From Mesorhizobium koreense (GTDB taxonomy: Bacteria > Pseudomonadota > Alphaproteobacteria > Rhizobiales > Rhizobiaceae): a stretch of DNA of 64,000 bases. The notes under the pieces are model-generated. The model worked only from the letters and a program-made list of their open reading frames with translations. It searched no databases and was not told the origin of the DNA. Location of the stretch: assembly GCF_031656215.1 (NCBI RefSeq), contig NZ_CP134228.1, positions 620,001-684,000 of the forward strand. The letters run 5' to 3'. Shown piece after piece: positions 36,302 through 45,671 of this stretch. Made by a program: the position numbers and the translations under genes. Position 1 is the first letter of the stretch; each line of letters opens with the position of its first letter.

Positions 36302-37546
36302 CTATGAATAATTCGCGCCACTCGCTTTCGCCTTCGTCTGGCCATTGCGGACCAGCGCGACGCATTCGGCGACATCGCGAAGATAGGCTTCGCACGCCGG
36401 ACCGTGATGCAGCGACAGCATGAGATGGAGGCTGCGCGGCGCCTTCAACTGGCCCGGTAGCCAGCCGCGCTCGCTCATCAACGTCGCGACCTTGCCCATG
36501 TCGATGTCGTCGCAGCCGAACGCGATATTGGCGAGCGTCGGTTCTCCCCGGATCTGCATGCCGGGAATGGCGCGCAGGCCCTCCAGATAGGCGTCGCGGA
36601 CGCCCATCACCTGTGTGGCGATCTTGCGGTAGCCGTCCCGGCCGAGATGGCGCAGTACCGCCCAGGCGGCCGCGACGGCACCGGCAGGCCGGGTGCCGAC
36701 AAGCGTCTGGGTCGCGAAACGCCCGCTCGGCCAGGCGTCGAAGACGAATTCCTGGGATGCCTGCAACTCGCCCGACCGGTAAAAGACCGTGGAAGCCGGC
36801 TTGGGGCAGAAGCCGAACTTGTGCAGATCGGCGGATATTGACTTCACGCCTTCGAGAGCGAAGTCGAATCGAGGGACCGGGCGCCCGATATCGGCGACGA
36901 AGGGCGCGATCCAGCCGCCCACGCAGGCATCCACATGAAGCCAGACACCGCGTTTCACGGCAATATCGGAAAGGCGGGCGATCGGGTCGATCACGCCGAA
37001 GGGAAAGCAGGGAGCCGAACCCACGATCAGCATCGTGTCGTCATCGATCGCCTCTGCCGTCGCTACGGGATCGGCGAGGAAACCCTCCGCGAGCGGAACA
37101 CGCCTGATCGGCAGATCCATCAGGGCGGCGGCCTTCTCAAAGGCCGGATGCGCGGAATCCGGGAGAACGATGGCCCCCCGAAAATCGGCGCCCTTCCGCC
37201 GTCGCGTCCAGTCGCGACACGTCTTCACCGCCATGATGATGCTTTCGGTGCCGCCGGTGGTCATGTTGCCGGCGCCGCCCTCCGGCGCATGGAAAAGTTC
37301 GAGCCCCATGCCGACGACTTCGCGCTCCATGCGCTGGACGCTCGGGAAAGCGCGCCGGGCACCGAGCGCGTTTTCGGTGAAATACTCGTTATAGGCTTCC
37401 TTGCCGAAGTTCCGTATCTCCTCGCCGGCACTGAACACGTAGGCCGAGGTTCGGCCGCCGCGCCAGTCGATATCGTTGTCGCGCATATGGACGAGTTCGC
37501 CCATGACCTCTTCGCGGGAGCGGCCGGCCTCTTCGAAATACGTCAT
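36302..37546 (-). CDS. PLP-dependent decarboxylase/lyase, sphingosine-1-phosphate-lyase-like
   Basis: This 414-aa group II PLP enzyme has its Schiff-base Lys243 in SADLHKFGF and the cofactor-pairing Asp206 in LHVDACVGG. GGTESIIMAVK (about residues 98-108) binds the phosphate. The HKFGFCPKPASTVFYR segment is closer to sphingosine-phosphate lyases and related bacterial carbon-carbon lyases than to glutamate decarboxylase. I use the ATG at 37546. It lies 25 nt downstream of the GntR gene. A phosphorylated or sulfonated amino-alcohol substrate is a guess. Confidence 0.85.
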   Translation of the reverse strand: MTYFEEAGRSREEVMGELVHMRDNDIDWRGGRTSAYVFSAGEEIRNFGKEAYNEYFTENALGARRAFPSVQRMEREVVGMGLELFHAPEGGAGNMTTGGTESIIMAVKTCRDWTRRRKGADFRGAIVLPDSAHPAFEKAAALMDLPIRRVPLAEGFLADPVATAEAIDDDTMLIVGSAPCFPFGVIDPIARLSDIAVKRGVWLHVDACVGGWIAPFVADIGRPVPRFDFALEGVKSISADLHKFGFCPKPASTVFYRSGELQASQEFVFDAWPSGRFATQTLVGTRPAGAVAAAWAVLRHLGRDGYRKIATQVMGVRDAYLEGLRAIPGMQIRGEPTLANIAFGCDDIDMGKVATLMSERGWLPGQLKAPRSLHLMLSLHHGPACEAYLRDVAECVALVRNGQTKAKASGANYS

Positions 37547-37571
37547 CAAATTCGTTCCCTTGTCGGTGCAA

Positions 37572-38297
37572 TCAGTCCGGAAGATGCCGCGTAAGGCGGG
37601 CGCGCCCGTCGATAAGATCACCTCGGACGGCCCGCTCCAGCGCCGTCGCATCGCCGGCGGCGATGGCATCCAGCATGGCCCGGTGATGCGAACCGCCGGT
37701 CCAGTCCGGATCATAGGAGGCCGTAAAGAGGAAGTTCATCGATGGCCCGACCCTCAGCCACATCGTCTCCAGGATCTGGAGCAGGGTCGGCATCGCACAG
37801 GCGCCATAGATGGTGAAATGGAATTCCTCGTTTAGGCGGAGCGAGGTCCTGGCATCGCGCGAGCGATAGGCCGAGGCATGCCGCTCGTAGAGTTCCTTCA
37901 GGCGCTCTAGATCGGATGCTGAAAGCCGCGCGCAACCTTCCCTGGCCGCCATCCCTTCCAGGTCGAGCCGGATCGCACAGATCTCGCCATAGCGCTCCTT
38001 CGTAAGAAGCGGCACCACGGCGACACGGTCCGGTGTCTGATCGAGGACGCCTTCCGCCAGCAACCGGTTGAGCGCCTCGCGTGCGGGTGTCAGGCTGATG
38101 TCGAGCGTATCGGCGATCTCGCGGACGGTGAGGCGCTGGCCGGGTAAAAGCGCGCCGCGCCGCAAGGCGCCGCGCAAGCTGGTTACCGCCTGGTCGCCGA
38201 GCGAATCGACGCGATTCACCTTCGCAAGTTTGAGCGCGGTCCCCTTCTCCGGCGAGGCTCTCTCGAAATCCGATTCGATTTCCGCTTTTGCCGGCAT
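37572..38297 (-). CDS. GntR-family regulator, FadR/FCD subfamily
   Basis: This 241-aa regulator has an N-terminal winged HTH (about residues 25-90, LPGQRLTVREIADTLDISLTPAREALNRLLAEGVL) and a C-terminal FCD helical ligand-binding domain. I use the ATG at 38297, with CGGGAGC upstream, rather than 38381. It forms an operon with the PLP lyase and is divergent from a NitT/TauT ABC system. A TGTTATAACA palindrome in the shared promoter region is its likely operator. Confidence 0.9.
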   Translation of the reverse strand: MPAKAEIESDFERASPEKGTALKLAKVNRVDSLGDQAVTSLRGALRRGALLPGQRLTVREIADTLDISLTPAREALNRLLAEGVLDQTPDRVAVVPLLTKERYGEICAIRLDLEGMAAREGCARLSASDLERLKELYERHASAYRSRDARTSLRLNEEFHFTIYGACAMPTLLQILETMWLRVGPSMNFLFTASYDPDWTGGSHHRAMLDAIAAGDATALERAVRGDLIDGRARLTRHLPD

Positions 38298-38363
38298 TGC
38301 TTGCTCCCGGATCATCCAGGTCGATATCCGCATGGGGCTTGCGGTTTCATCGATCTTGGTGTT

Positions 38364-38373
38364 TGTTATAACA
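38364..38373. promoter_or_regulatory. Palindrome TGTTATAACA, candidate GntR operator
   Basis: This perfect 10-bp palindrome lies in the 116-nt space between the GntR gene and the ABC ATPase. A further ATAAC half-site follows (38375-38379), giving GTTAT-N5-ATAAC. FCD-type GntR proteins commonly bind short AT-rich palindromes of this size. Assignment is inference. Confidence 0.5.
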
Positions 38374-38413
38374 CATAACACATATCACGATGCAAGCCAG
38401 ATGTGGAAGGCCG

Positions 38414-39244
38414 ATGGGAGTAAGCCAACACGAAAACGGGCTGCAGCCAGCCCCGAGCGCCCAATCAGGCGCTTCCAGCCTGGCGGCGGAGACGGCCGTC
38501 TCCGTCTCGGGTATATCCAAGACCTTCTGGCGTGACGGACAGCCGACAAAGGCGCTGCACGACATCCATCTTGGAATTGCACCGGGAGAGTTCGTCTGCC
38601 TGCTCGGCCCGTCGGGATGCGGAAAGTCCACGCTGCTCCATATCGTCGCCGGTTTCATCGCGCCGGACGACGGCGAGATCGCCGCGCATGGCGGGCGTGT
38701 CACGGGGCCCGGAGTGGACCGGTGCGTTCTCTTCCAGTCGCCGACGCTGTTTCCCTGGCTCACCTCGCGCGACAATGTCCTGTTCGGTCCCCGCTCCCAG
38801 GGCCTGGACAACGAGGAAGCCCGGAGCCGGGCCGACGCGCTTCTCGCCACCGTCGGCCTGGAAGATTTCAAGGATCACTATCCGCACCAGCTTTCCGGCG
38901 GCATGCGCCATCGGGCGGCGCTGGCGCGCGCGCTCATCAACCGCCCGCGCATCCTCTTGATGGACGAGCCCTTCGCCGCGCTCGACGCCATCACGCGCGA
39001 GCAAATGCAGAATTTCCTGCTCGATTTGTGGCAGCGCGAACGGATGACCGTGCTGTTCGTCACCCATGACGTCGAGGAAGCGGCGCTGCTTTCGGACCGC
39101 GTCTGCATCATGTCTCCGAGGCCCGGGCGGATCGTCGACATCGTCGATATCGAACTGGCCAGGCCTCGTGACAAGGCGCTGCGGGACACGCCCGAATTCA
39201 TAGCCCTTCGACATGAACTTCGCGAAAGGCTGGCAGACGCATGA
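38414..39244 (+). CDS. ABC transporter ATP-binding protein, NitT/TauT type
   Basis: This 276-aa ATPase has Walker A GPSGCGKST (about residues 65-73), signature LSGGMRHR (about 159-166), Walker B LLMDEPFAALD and a His switch in VTHDVEEA. The ATG at 38414 is favoured by GTGGAAGG upstream over the ATG at 38390. It overlaps the permease gene by 4 nt (ATGA). Confidence 0.92.
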   Translation: MGVSQHENGLQPAPSAQSGASSLAAETAVSVSGISKTFWRDGQPTKALHDIHLGIAPGEFVCLLGPSGCGKSTLLHIVAGFIAPDDGEIAAHGGRVTGPGVDRCVLFQSPTLFPWLTSRDNVLFGPRSQGLDNEEARSRADALLATVGLEDFKDHYPHQLSGGMRHRAALARALINRPRILLMDEPFAALDAITREQMQNFLLDLWQRERMTVLFVTHDVEEAALLSDRVCIMSPRPGRIVDIVDIELARPRDKALRDTPEFIALRHELRERLADA

Positions 39245-40062
39245 GCACCGGTTCGACGACAGAGGCACCCGGCGTCCTGCGTTCCCCCTCGGGCGCCACG
39301 AGACATTGGATGATCTCGATCGCCAGCGTGATCGGCGGTCTGGTTATCTGGCAAGTTGCGGCGGCGTTCATCATCCGCGACCCGGTGCTGCTGCCAACCC
39401 CGATTGAAACCGTCCGCGTGCTCATCCGCTATCTGGGCATGCCCTATCCCTCGGCGGGAGAAACCCTCATCGGCCACGCGTTGATCAGCCTCGGCCGCGT
39501 GGTGGCCGGCTTCGCTATCGGCTCGTTCATCGGCATCGCGATCGGCGCCATGATGGCCGGCTTTCGTTCCTTCCGCGCCGTGGTCGATCCCTTCATCGAG
39601 ATCACACGGCCACTGCCGCCGCTCGCCTTCGTGCCGGTGCTGATCGTCTGGTTCGGCATCGGCGAAGCGCCGAAGATCATCCTGATCGCCGCCGGCGTCG
39701 TGCCTGTCATGGCCATCTCGACGGCTGCCGGGCTGGACGCCATCCCGCGCGAGATGCTGAACTGCGCGCGCTGCCTCGGCGCGTCGGAATGGTACACGAT
39801 GATCCATGTACGCATCCGCGCCGCGATGCCGCAGATCATAACGGGCATGCGTCTTTCCATGGGGCTTTCATGGACGAGCATCGTCGCGGTCGAGATGATC
39901 GCCGCCACGGCAGGTCTCGGCTTCGTCATCCTGCAGGCCGGCCAGTTCCTCGACACCAGCCTGATCTTCGCCGGCATCCTCATCATCGCGCTGCTCGGCC
40001 TTGGGCTCGACGCCTGCCTCAGGCGGCTGCAGCGCCATCTCGATCCGACAATGAAACCATAA
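39241..40062 (+). CDS. ABC transporter permease, NitT/TauT type
   Basis: This 273-aa permease has about six TM segments and the coupling motif EMLNCARCLGASEWYTMIHVRIRAAMPQI (about residues 170-200). The N-terminal 15 residues are hydrophilic. It is translationally coupled to the ATPase, and the binding-protein gene begins 13 nt later. It is the inner-membrane channel of the second NitT/TauT-like system in the window. Confidence 0.92.
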   Translation: MSTGSTTEAPGVLRSPSGATRHWMISIASVIGGLVIWQVAAAFIIRDPVLLPTPIETVRVLIRYLGMPYPSAGETLIGHALISLGRVVAGFAIGSFIGIAIGAMMAGFRSFRAVVDPFIEITRPLPPLAFVPVLIVWFGIGEAPKIILIAAGVVPVMAISTAAGLDAIPREMLNCARCLGASEWYTMIHVRIRAAMPQIITGMRLSMGLSWTSIVAVEMIAATAGLGFVILQAGQFLDTSLIFAGILIIALLGLGLDACLRRLQRHLDPTMKP

Positions 40063-40075
40063 TGGGAGAGCTGAA

Positions 40076-41086
40076 ATGACCTACCTTGCCAAGACATTGC
40101 TGGGCGCCGCCGCGGCGCTGGGGCTGACCTGCGCGGCGGCCCAGGCCGAGACGATCAACGTTTCGACCTGGGCACATGGCGCACCGCTGCAGGAAGCGGT
40201 GATCGCCACCCAGCCCGACCTCCTCAAGATGATACCGGGCGAGATCAAATGGCTGCCTATCTCGAGCGGGCCGGCGGCGCTCGCCGGCATGAAGGGCGGC
40301 GCCTACAACATCGTCAACGGCGTCGGCAACCCGCCGGTGACCACCGCCATCGCCAAGGGCGTCGACCTGAAAGTCGTCTGGGCGCAATTCTACGACAATG
40401 CCGGCCTCGTCATCGACAGTTCGCTCACGCCCGAACAGATGGCAGGCAAGACCTTCGGCACGTTGCAGGGTGCCTCGGAAGACTTCGCATTCAACGGCTG
40501 GCTCGATGCCAAGGGCCTGACCGGAAAGGTCAAGCTGGTCGGCCTCGAGCGGCAGGCGATGGTCGCGGCCTTCAAGACGAAGGCGATCGCCGGCGGCATG
40601 AATTCGGAACCGGGGATGAGCGAAATGGTTGCGGCGGGCGGCAAGCTCGTGGCGACGATCAGCCAGATGGCCGAGCTCGGCTATCCGGCGCTCGACGTCG
40701 TGGTCGCCGACGCCGCCTTCGCCAAGGCCCATCCGGACGTCGTCCAGGGCTATGTCTGCGCGCAACTGGCCGCCTACAAGCTCATGACCGGCGCGGACAA
40801 GGAGGCGGTGCTTGGCAAGGCGGGCGCCTTTGTCGGCGCCGATCCTGAAAAGGCGATAAAGGTCGGGTCGAGCTGGCCGATCTGGAAGCCGGAGAACGAA
40901 CTGACCCAGCGTGGCCTCGGCGAACCGGGCAAGATAGCCGAGGGACAGGTCGCGCAGGCCTACTTCAAGACCGGTCAATGGCTGAAGGCGAGCGGCCGCC
41001 TCGACAACCCGCCCAGCATGGAGACGATCGTCGAGCATATCGACACGCAATTCGCCGAAAAGGCGCTCTCCGGCGGCTGCAAATAG
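40076..41086 (+). CDS. ABC transporter substrate-binding protein, NitT/TauT type
   Basis: This 336-aa periplasmic protein has a signal peptide (residues 1 to about 24, ending AQA). The mature part begins ETINVSTWAHGAPLQEAVIATQPDLLKMIPGEIKWLPISSGPAALAGMKGGAYNIVNGVGN. It is closer to taurine/sulfonate-type binders than to THI5-type ones. With GntR and a PLP lyase next door, a phosphonate, sulfonate or amino-alcohol ligand is plausible but unproven. A strong terminator follows. Confidence 0.9.
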   Translation: MTYLAKTLLGAAAALGLTCAAAQAETINVSTWAHGAPLQEAVIATQPDLLKMIPGEIKWLPISSGPAALAGMKGGAYNIVNGVGNPPVTTAIAKGVDLKVVWAQFYDNAGLVIDSSLTPEQMAGKTFGTLQGASEDFAFNGWLDAKGLTGKVKLVGLERQAMVAAFKTKAIAGGMNSEPGMSEMVAAGGKLVATISQMAELGYPALDVVVADAAFAKAHPDVVQGYVCAQLAAYKLMTGADKEAVLGKAGAFVGADPEKAIKVGSSWPIWKPENELTQRGLGEPGKIAEGQVAQAYFKTGQWLKASGRLDNPPSMETIVEHIDTQFAEKALSGGCK

Positions 41087-41113
41087 TCTCCGTCGCACAA
41101 GTGCGATAACGGG

Positions 41114-41154
41114 ACGGGGAGGCGCGCAGTCGTGGCGTACCTCCCCGTTTTCTC
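41114..41154 (+). terminator. Intrinsic terminator of the NitT/TauT operon
   Basis: ACGGGGAGG (41114-41122) and CCTCCCCGT (41140-41148) are perfect complements, and the stem runs into TTTTC. It is 27 nt past the binding-protein stop, so it ends the ABC operon before the convergent SDR gene. Confidence 0.75.
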
Positions 41155-41195
41155 GCTCGGCGATGCCTTATCGCCGACGCCAGGCAACCCTGTCG

Positions 41196-41942
41196 TCAGA
41201 CGTGCTGGCCGCCATTGATGTGGATTTCGGCGCCGGTCACGTAGGATGCCTGTCCGGAACACAGGAAGAAGATGATGTCGGCGACCTCCGAGGTCTGGCC
41301 GAGCCGGCGCAGCGGAATCGTCTGGACGAGCTTGTCCGTTCCTGGCGACAGGATGGCCGTGTCGATCTCGCCCGGCGCGATGGCGTTGACGCGGATACCG
41401 TGCGGACCGAAATCCGCCGCCATCTCGCGCGTCAGCGAGGCGAGCGCCGCCTTGGAGGTCGCGTAGGCCGTGCCGGCGAAGGGATGGACCCGGCCGCCGG
41501 CGATCGAGGTGACGTTGACTATCGAGCCGCCGGCCTCGGCCAGTTCCCTGAACAGGCCGCGCGCCAGCATGATCGGTGCGAAGAAGTTCACCTGGAAGAC
41601 ATCGCGCCAAAGATGCATCGGCGTCTCGATGGAATCGAGCCGGCTGCCGTCTTCGCGCTTGGGCGAGATTGCAGCGTTGTTGACGAGTGCCTCGAGTTTT
41701 CCCTTCGGGCCGAGCCGATGGCGGATTTCGGCGATGGCACGGCCGACATCCTCCTGGTCGGCGAGATCGACCTGGATGTGATCCTCCGGCCCAGCCGGCC
41801 AGGGGCAATTGTCGGCAAAGGCCTGGCGCGAGCAGGTGATCACGCGCCAGCCCTCGCGTGAAAAGCGCTTGACCGCCGCATGCCCGATGCCGCGGCTGGC
41901 GCCGGTCAGCACAAGAGTCTTGCGGGTATCGGGTTCGGGCAT
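41196..41942 (-). CDS. Short-chain dehydrogenase/reductase (SDR)
   Basis: This 248-aa NAD(P)-dependent oxidoreductase has the Rossmann glycine motif TGASRGIG (residues 13-20), NNA (88-90), Ser146, and the catalytic Tyr160-x-x-x-Lys164 in YATSKAA. I use the ATG at 41942, which begins just before the nucleotide-binding motif. It is convergent with the ABC operon, so whether it belongs to that pathway is unclear. The C-terminus EIHINGGQHV is typical of classical SDRs. Confidence 0.93.
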   Translation of the reverse strand: MPEPDTRKTLVLTGASRGIGHAAVKRFSREGWRVITCSRQAFADNCPWPAGPEDHIQVDLADQEDVGRAIAEIRHRLGPKGKLEALVNNAAISPKREDGSRLDSIETPMHLWRDVFQVNFFAPIMLARGLFRELAEAGGSIVNVTSIAGGRVHPFAGTAYATSKAALASLTREMAADFGPHGIRVNAIAPGEIDTAILSPGTDKLVQTIPLRRLGQTSEVADIIFFLCSGQASYVTGAEIHINGGQHV

Positions 41943-42021
41943 GAGCAGCGCTCTCTTCGCAGGCGCTCTATGTAGACGAGGAAAGCCGCTCTGACGAGGG
42001 GGCCTTTTCGCACGGTGTTCG

Positions 42022-44280
42022 TCAGTCGCGGCCGCCCAATATGACGTCGAGGATGGAAAGGCCGCCGCGGCGCGGCGCGCCGCCGACATCGGCCGGCGGC
42101 ACCGGCCGCGAGACCGATGCCGTGCGGCTGTTGTCGAGCGGCTGTCTGGAGCGCTGAGACGGATGCGGGATGGCGGCGGGCGGCTTGAAACCCGCCGAAT
42201 CCGTGGCGGCCGGTTTTCCCTCCGATGCCGGGGCCGGAGTTGTCGGCCGCATCGTTGGCAGCGCCGTCCGATCCTCGTCCTCGCTGACCGCAACCGGAGC
42301 GACGGCAACACCCGGTGTGGGATGCCATGAGCCGGGCAAGTCGCGGACCGTAACGCCTTCATGCGCGGCCGTCATGAATTCCTTCCATGCCATCGCCGGC
42401 AGGCTGCCGCCGGTGACGCCCTTCGTCGGCGAATTGTCGTCATTGCCGAACCAGACGCCCGTGGTCAGGTTCGAGGTGTAGCCGACAAACCAGGCGTCGC
42501 GGGAATCCTGGCTGGTGCCGGTCTTGCCCGCGGCGGGCCAGCCGAACGCCGCCCGCCTTGCCGTGCCGTGCAGGATGGTCTCTTTCATCATGCTGTTCAT
42601 CATGCCGACGATCTCCGGCCGGATAACGCGCGGCTCGGCCTTTTGCGGAAAGGCGTAGAGCACCTTGCCCGAGGAGGAGAGGATGCGGCGGATGAAATGG
42701 ACCGTCGGCTTGTAGCCACCATTGGCGAAGGGGACATAGGCCGCCGTAAGCTCGAGCGGCGTCACTTCCGACGTGCCGAGCGCGATCGACGCGTTGGCGT
42801 CGAGATCGGACTGGATGCCGAGCCTATGGGCGACCGCGACAACGGTCTTCGGTCCGACCTCCATTGCAAGCTGCGCGGCAACCGAGTTCAGCGAGCGCGA
42901 CAGCGCTTCCGTCAGTGTCACGCGGCCGTAATACTTGCCGCCGTAGTTCTCCGGCGTCCACTTGCCGATTTTCACCGGTGCGTCGTTGCGGATGGAGTCC
43001 GGCGTGCGACCGGCTTCCATCGCGGCCAGATATACGAAGGGCTTGAAGGCGGAGCCGGGCTGCCGGCGCGCTTCCGAGGCACGGTCGAACTGGCTGTTGG
43101 CGTAGTCGTAGCCGCCGACCATGGCGCGTACCGCGCCGGTATTGTCGATGGAGACGAGCGCGCCCTGGCTGACATGCCGCGTCTTGCCGTCTTCCTGGAT
43201 CAGGCGATGGATCGCGCCCTCGGCCACCGATTGCAAATCGAGGTCCACCGTCGTCTGCACGACGATGTCGGAGCCGACTTCGCCGATCAGGTCCGGCAGT
43301 TCGCCCATGACCTCGTCGGCGACATAGTTCTCCGAGCCGGTCCAGTAGGACGCTACCCTGGTCGGCGGCGCGCTCATGGCCTTCGCCATCTGCGTCTCGC
43401 CGATCATGCCCTGGTCGCGCATCGCAGCCAAAACGAGCTGGGCGCGCTTTTCCGCCGCCTTCGGGTCGCGTGCCGGCGAAAGACGGGAGGGCGCCTTGAC
43501 CAGCCCGGCCAGAAGGGCTGCTTCCGACAGCGTCACGTCATGCGCCGACTTGCCGAAATAGCGGCGCGCCGCCGCCTGCACGCCATAGGCGCCGGAACCG
43601 AAATAGACCCGGTTCAGGTACATTTCGAGGATCTGGTTCTTGGTGAACTTGTGTTCGAGCCAGAGCGCCAGGAGCACTTCCTGCACCTTGCGCTTGATCG
43701 TGCGGTCGGGCGTCAGGAAAAGGTTCTTGGCAAGCTGCTGGGTCAGCGTCGAGCCGCCCTCGCTGATGTGTCCTTCGAGGATATTGGAAACGAGCGCCCT
43801 TGCGAGGCCGAGCGGGTCGATGCCGAAATGCGAATAGAAGCGGCGGTCCTCGATGGCGATGACGGCCTCTGGAATATAGGGCGACATCTGCTGGAGGCTG
43901 ACCGATTCACCCCCCGTCATGCCGCGATTGGCGATCAGCTTGCCGTTGACGTCGACGATCTTGACGTTGGGCGGCCGGTCGGGGATCGCCCAGCTTGTCG
44001 CGCTCGGCATCTGCGCGCCGTAATAGGCGACGACGCCGACCACGGCGATGCCACCCCAGAGCGCGAGCACGAGGCACCAGTAGGTCAACCGGCCGAAGAG
44101 CGAGAAAAGGCCGCCGCCGCGCCGCTTTCGGCTGCGGCCACGACGCCTGGAACGTCCCTTCGCCGAATTCTTCCGCTGTCGTGACGATACCATGCGGTCG
44201 TCCTCGCGGGCCGAAAGGCCGGAGCGCGAAGGTTCGCCGAAATCCGGGTCGATGCGTCGGCTGCTTTTCCGCCTGGCCAT
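42022..44280 (-). CDS. Bifunctional penicillin-binding protein, class A (PBP1A family)
   Basis: This 752-aa cell-wall synthase has a basic cytoplasmic N-terminus, one TM helix (about residues 55-75), a GT51 transglycosylase domain (catalytic Glu in AIEDRRFYSHFG; STLTQQLAKNLFL) and a transpeptidase domain (SAFKPF with the catalytic Ser, SLNS, KTGTSQDSRDAWFVG). The C-terminal 100 residues are Pro/Ala-rich and look disordered. The start is the ATG at 44280 with AAGGGTGGG upstream. It polymerises and crosslinks peptidoglycan on the outer face of the inner membrane. Confidence 0.95.
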   Translation of the reverse strand: MARRKSSRRIDPDFGEPSRSGLSAREDDRMVSSRQRKNSAKGRSRRRGRSRKRRGGGLFSLFGRLTYWCLVLALWGGIAVVGVVAYYGAQMPSATSWAIPDRPPNVKIVDVNGKLIANRGMTGGESVSLQQMSPYIPEAVIAIEDRRFYSHFGIDPLGLARALVSNILEGHISEGGSTLTQQLAKNLFLTPDRTIKRKVQEVLLALWLEHKFTKNQILEMYLNRVYFGSGAYGVQAAARRYFGKSAHDVTLSEAALLAGLVKAPSRLSPARDPKAAEKRAQLVLAAMRDQGMIGETQMAKAMSAPPTRVASYWTGSENYVADEVMGELPDLIGEVGSDIVVQTTVDLDLQSVAEGAIHRLIQEDGKTRHVSQGALVSIDNTGAVRAMVGGYDYANSQFDRASEARRQPGSAFKPFVYLAAMEAGRTPDSIRNDAPVKIGKWTPENYGGKYYGRVTLTEALSRSLNSVAAQLAMEVGPKTVVAVAHRLGIQSDLDANASIALGTSEVTPLELTAAYVPFANGGYKPTVHFIRRILSSSGKVLYAFPQKAEPRVIRPEIVGMMNSMMKETILHGTARRAAFGWPAAGKTGTSQDSRDAWFVGYTSNLTTGVWFGNDDNSPTKGVTGGSLPAMAWKEFMTAAHEGVTVRDLPGSWHPTPGVAVAPVAVSEDEDRTALPTMRPTTPAPASEGKPAATDSAGFKPPAAIPHPSQRSRQPLDNSRTASVSRPVPPADVGGAPRRGGLSILDVILGGRD

Positions 44281-44393
44281 TCCCACCCTTTTGCCATCCC
44301 GAGCGCTTGCGAAGCGTGCCCCAGACAGTAGGGCTTGGGCTTTAAGGCAGGGTTAAGCCGGCCGGCGTCCACCAGATGTGGGCCGGAGCAGCA

Positions 44394-45530
44394 TCAATGC
44401 GTCGTCGATACCCTGATCTCGACGATATCGAGCGGGTTGCCTTTTCCGTCGAGATCGGGATCGACGATGATCCTGCCGGCGCCCGAAGGCTTCTTGTCCG
44501 GAACGTCGATCTCGAAGAGGAAATCGTTGCGCTCGTGGCCAACGTGGTAGCGCTTGCGGCCGCAATCGCCCAACGCGCCGAGATCGCAATTGACCGACAT
44601 TTCTGTCTCCTTGCCCTCCTCGGAATGGGCAACGATGTCGAACACGGCGTGCTTGCCGGCAATCCGCTCCAGTATGCCCTGCCCGACGTCGAAGGCGAAT
44701 TCCGAGCGGGGAGAACCCGACTGGATACGCAGGAACTTGCCGCCTTCCTCCTCCTTCACCTCGGCCTTGCCGGTCGCGGGGGCCGATACGGTGGTCGGGT
44801 CGGTCGGCGAGAAAATCGTGATCCAGACCTCTCCGTTCGCGGACGAGCCGGGGCCCCGCAAGCCGGCGCTTTGCGAGGAATTGAAATTCTCCTGCTCCAC
44901 CGTCTTCGGCGGGGTGTCGCCGCCGGACATGGGATTTCCCGACAGCAGTTCCAGGCCGGCGGTGCCGGCCCACCACAGACCGCCGACAATCGCCGCCAAA
45001 ACGACGACAGTAAGAGCAGCGGACGACGCCAGCGATCGGCCTTTGCTGCCCGATCGGCGTCTGCGACGCGGCGCCTCCTCCCCAAGCGGAAGGGCCGGAT
45101 CCGAGGTTGGGACGGGATCCTCGCGGTCACCGGGTTCGATGCGGGGTTCGAAGGCTCGGTCCGTGCCGCGAGGCTCCGCTTCGTCGAGGATAGGGGAGCG
45201 GACCTCCTCGCCGGTCTCGCGCCTGAGGTCGGGATCGACCGCGGGTGCCGCGGCGGGCGCGGACGGCTTTCGCGCAGGCTCCCCTTCCTCGGCCGGCAGG
45301 AATTCCGCCTCGATCTCCACGATCCGGATCTTCAAGGCCTTGCGCCTTGCTTCGGCCGCCTCGGATTGGGTATCGCCGCTGGAAGCGATGGCGCGCTCCA
45401 GCGCCGCGAAAGCCGAACGGTAGACCTTTACGCGGTAAGCGCGATCCTCTGGGTTTCCTCGCTCGAAGGCAGTGCGTATCGCTTTCTCGATAGCGTCCAA
45501 TTCGCGGCTCCTTCTGCGCCCGTTGATCAT
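44394..45530 (-). CDS. Membrane-anchored hypothetical protein with C-terminal beta domain
   Basis: This 378-aa protein has an N-terminal helical part (residues 5-90, MINGRRRSRELDAIEKAIRTAFERGN), an acidic Pro-rich linker with an RRRRR cluster, and one TM helix (about 178-200, AALTVVVLAAIVGGLWWAG). Its exposed C-terminal domain (about 225-375) contains two cysteines in CDLGALGDCGRKRYHVG. I recognise no named family; the C-terminal part looks like a beta-sandwich. It lies beside the penicillin-binding protein gene on the same strand (113 nt apart), so a cell-envelope role is possible. The ATG at 45530 is used; an upstream TTG is less likely. Confidence 0.72.
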   Translation of the reverse strand: MINGRRRSRELDAIEKAIRTAFERGNPEDRAYRVKVYRSAFAALERAIASSGDTQSEAAEARRKALKIRIVEIEAEFLPAEEGEPARKPSAPAAAPAVDPDLRRETGEEVRSPILDEAEPRGTDRAFEPRIEPGDREDPVPTSDPALPLGEEAPRRRRRSGSKGRSLASSAALTVVVLAAIVGGLWWAGTAGLELLSGNPMSGGDTPPKTVEQENFNSSQSAGLRGPGSSANGEVWITIFSPTDPTTVSAPATGKAEVKEEEGGKFLRIQSGSPRSEFAFDVGQGILERIAGKHAVFDIVAHSEEGKETEMSVNCDLGALGDCGRKRYHVGHERNDFLFEIDVPDKKPSGAGRIIVDPDLDGKGNPLDIVEIRVSTTH

Positions 45531-45671
45531 GGTTAACCGCAGGGAGGCCCGCAATCAATGGACGAGCCGGCGAGGCGGCCCGCGATCCCCGGCGAAATGA
45601 GATTGCCCGCAACGCCGCCTCTGCTAAAACGGCCTCGACCCACGCACCGAATTTCCGCCGGGAGCAACCGC

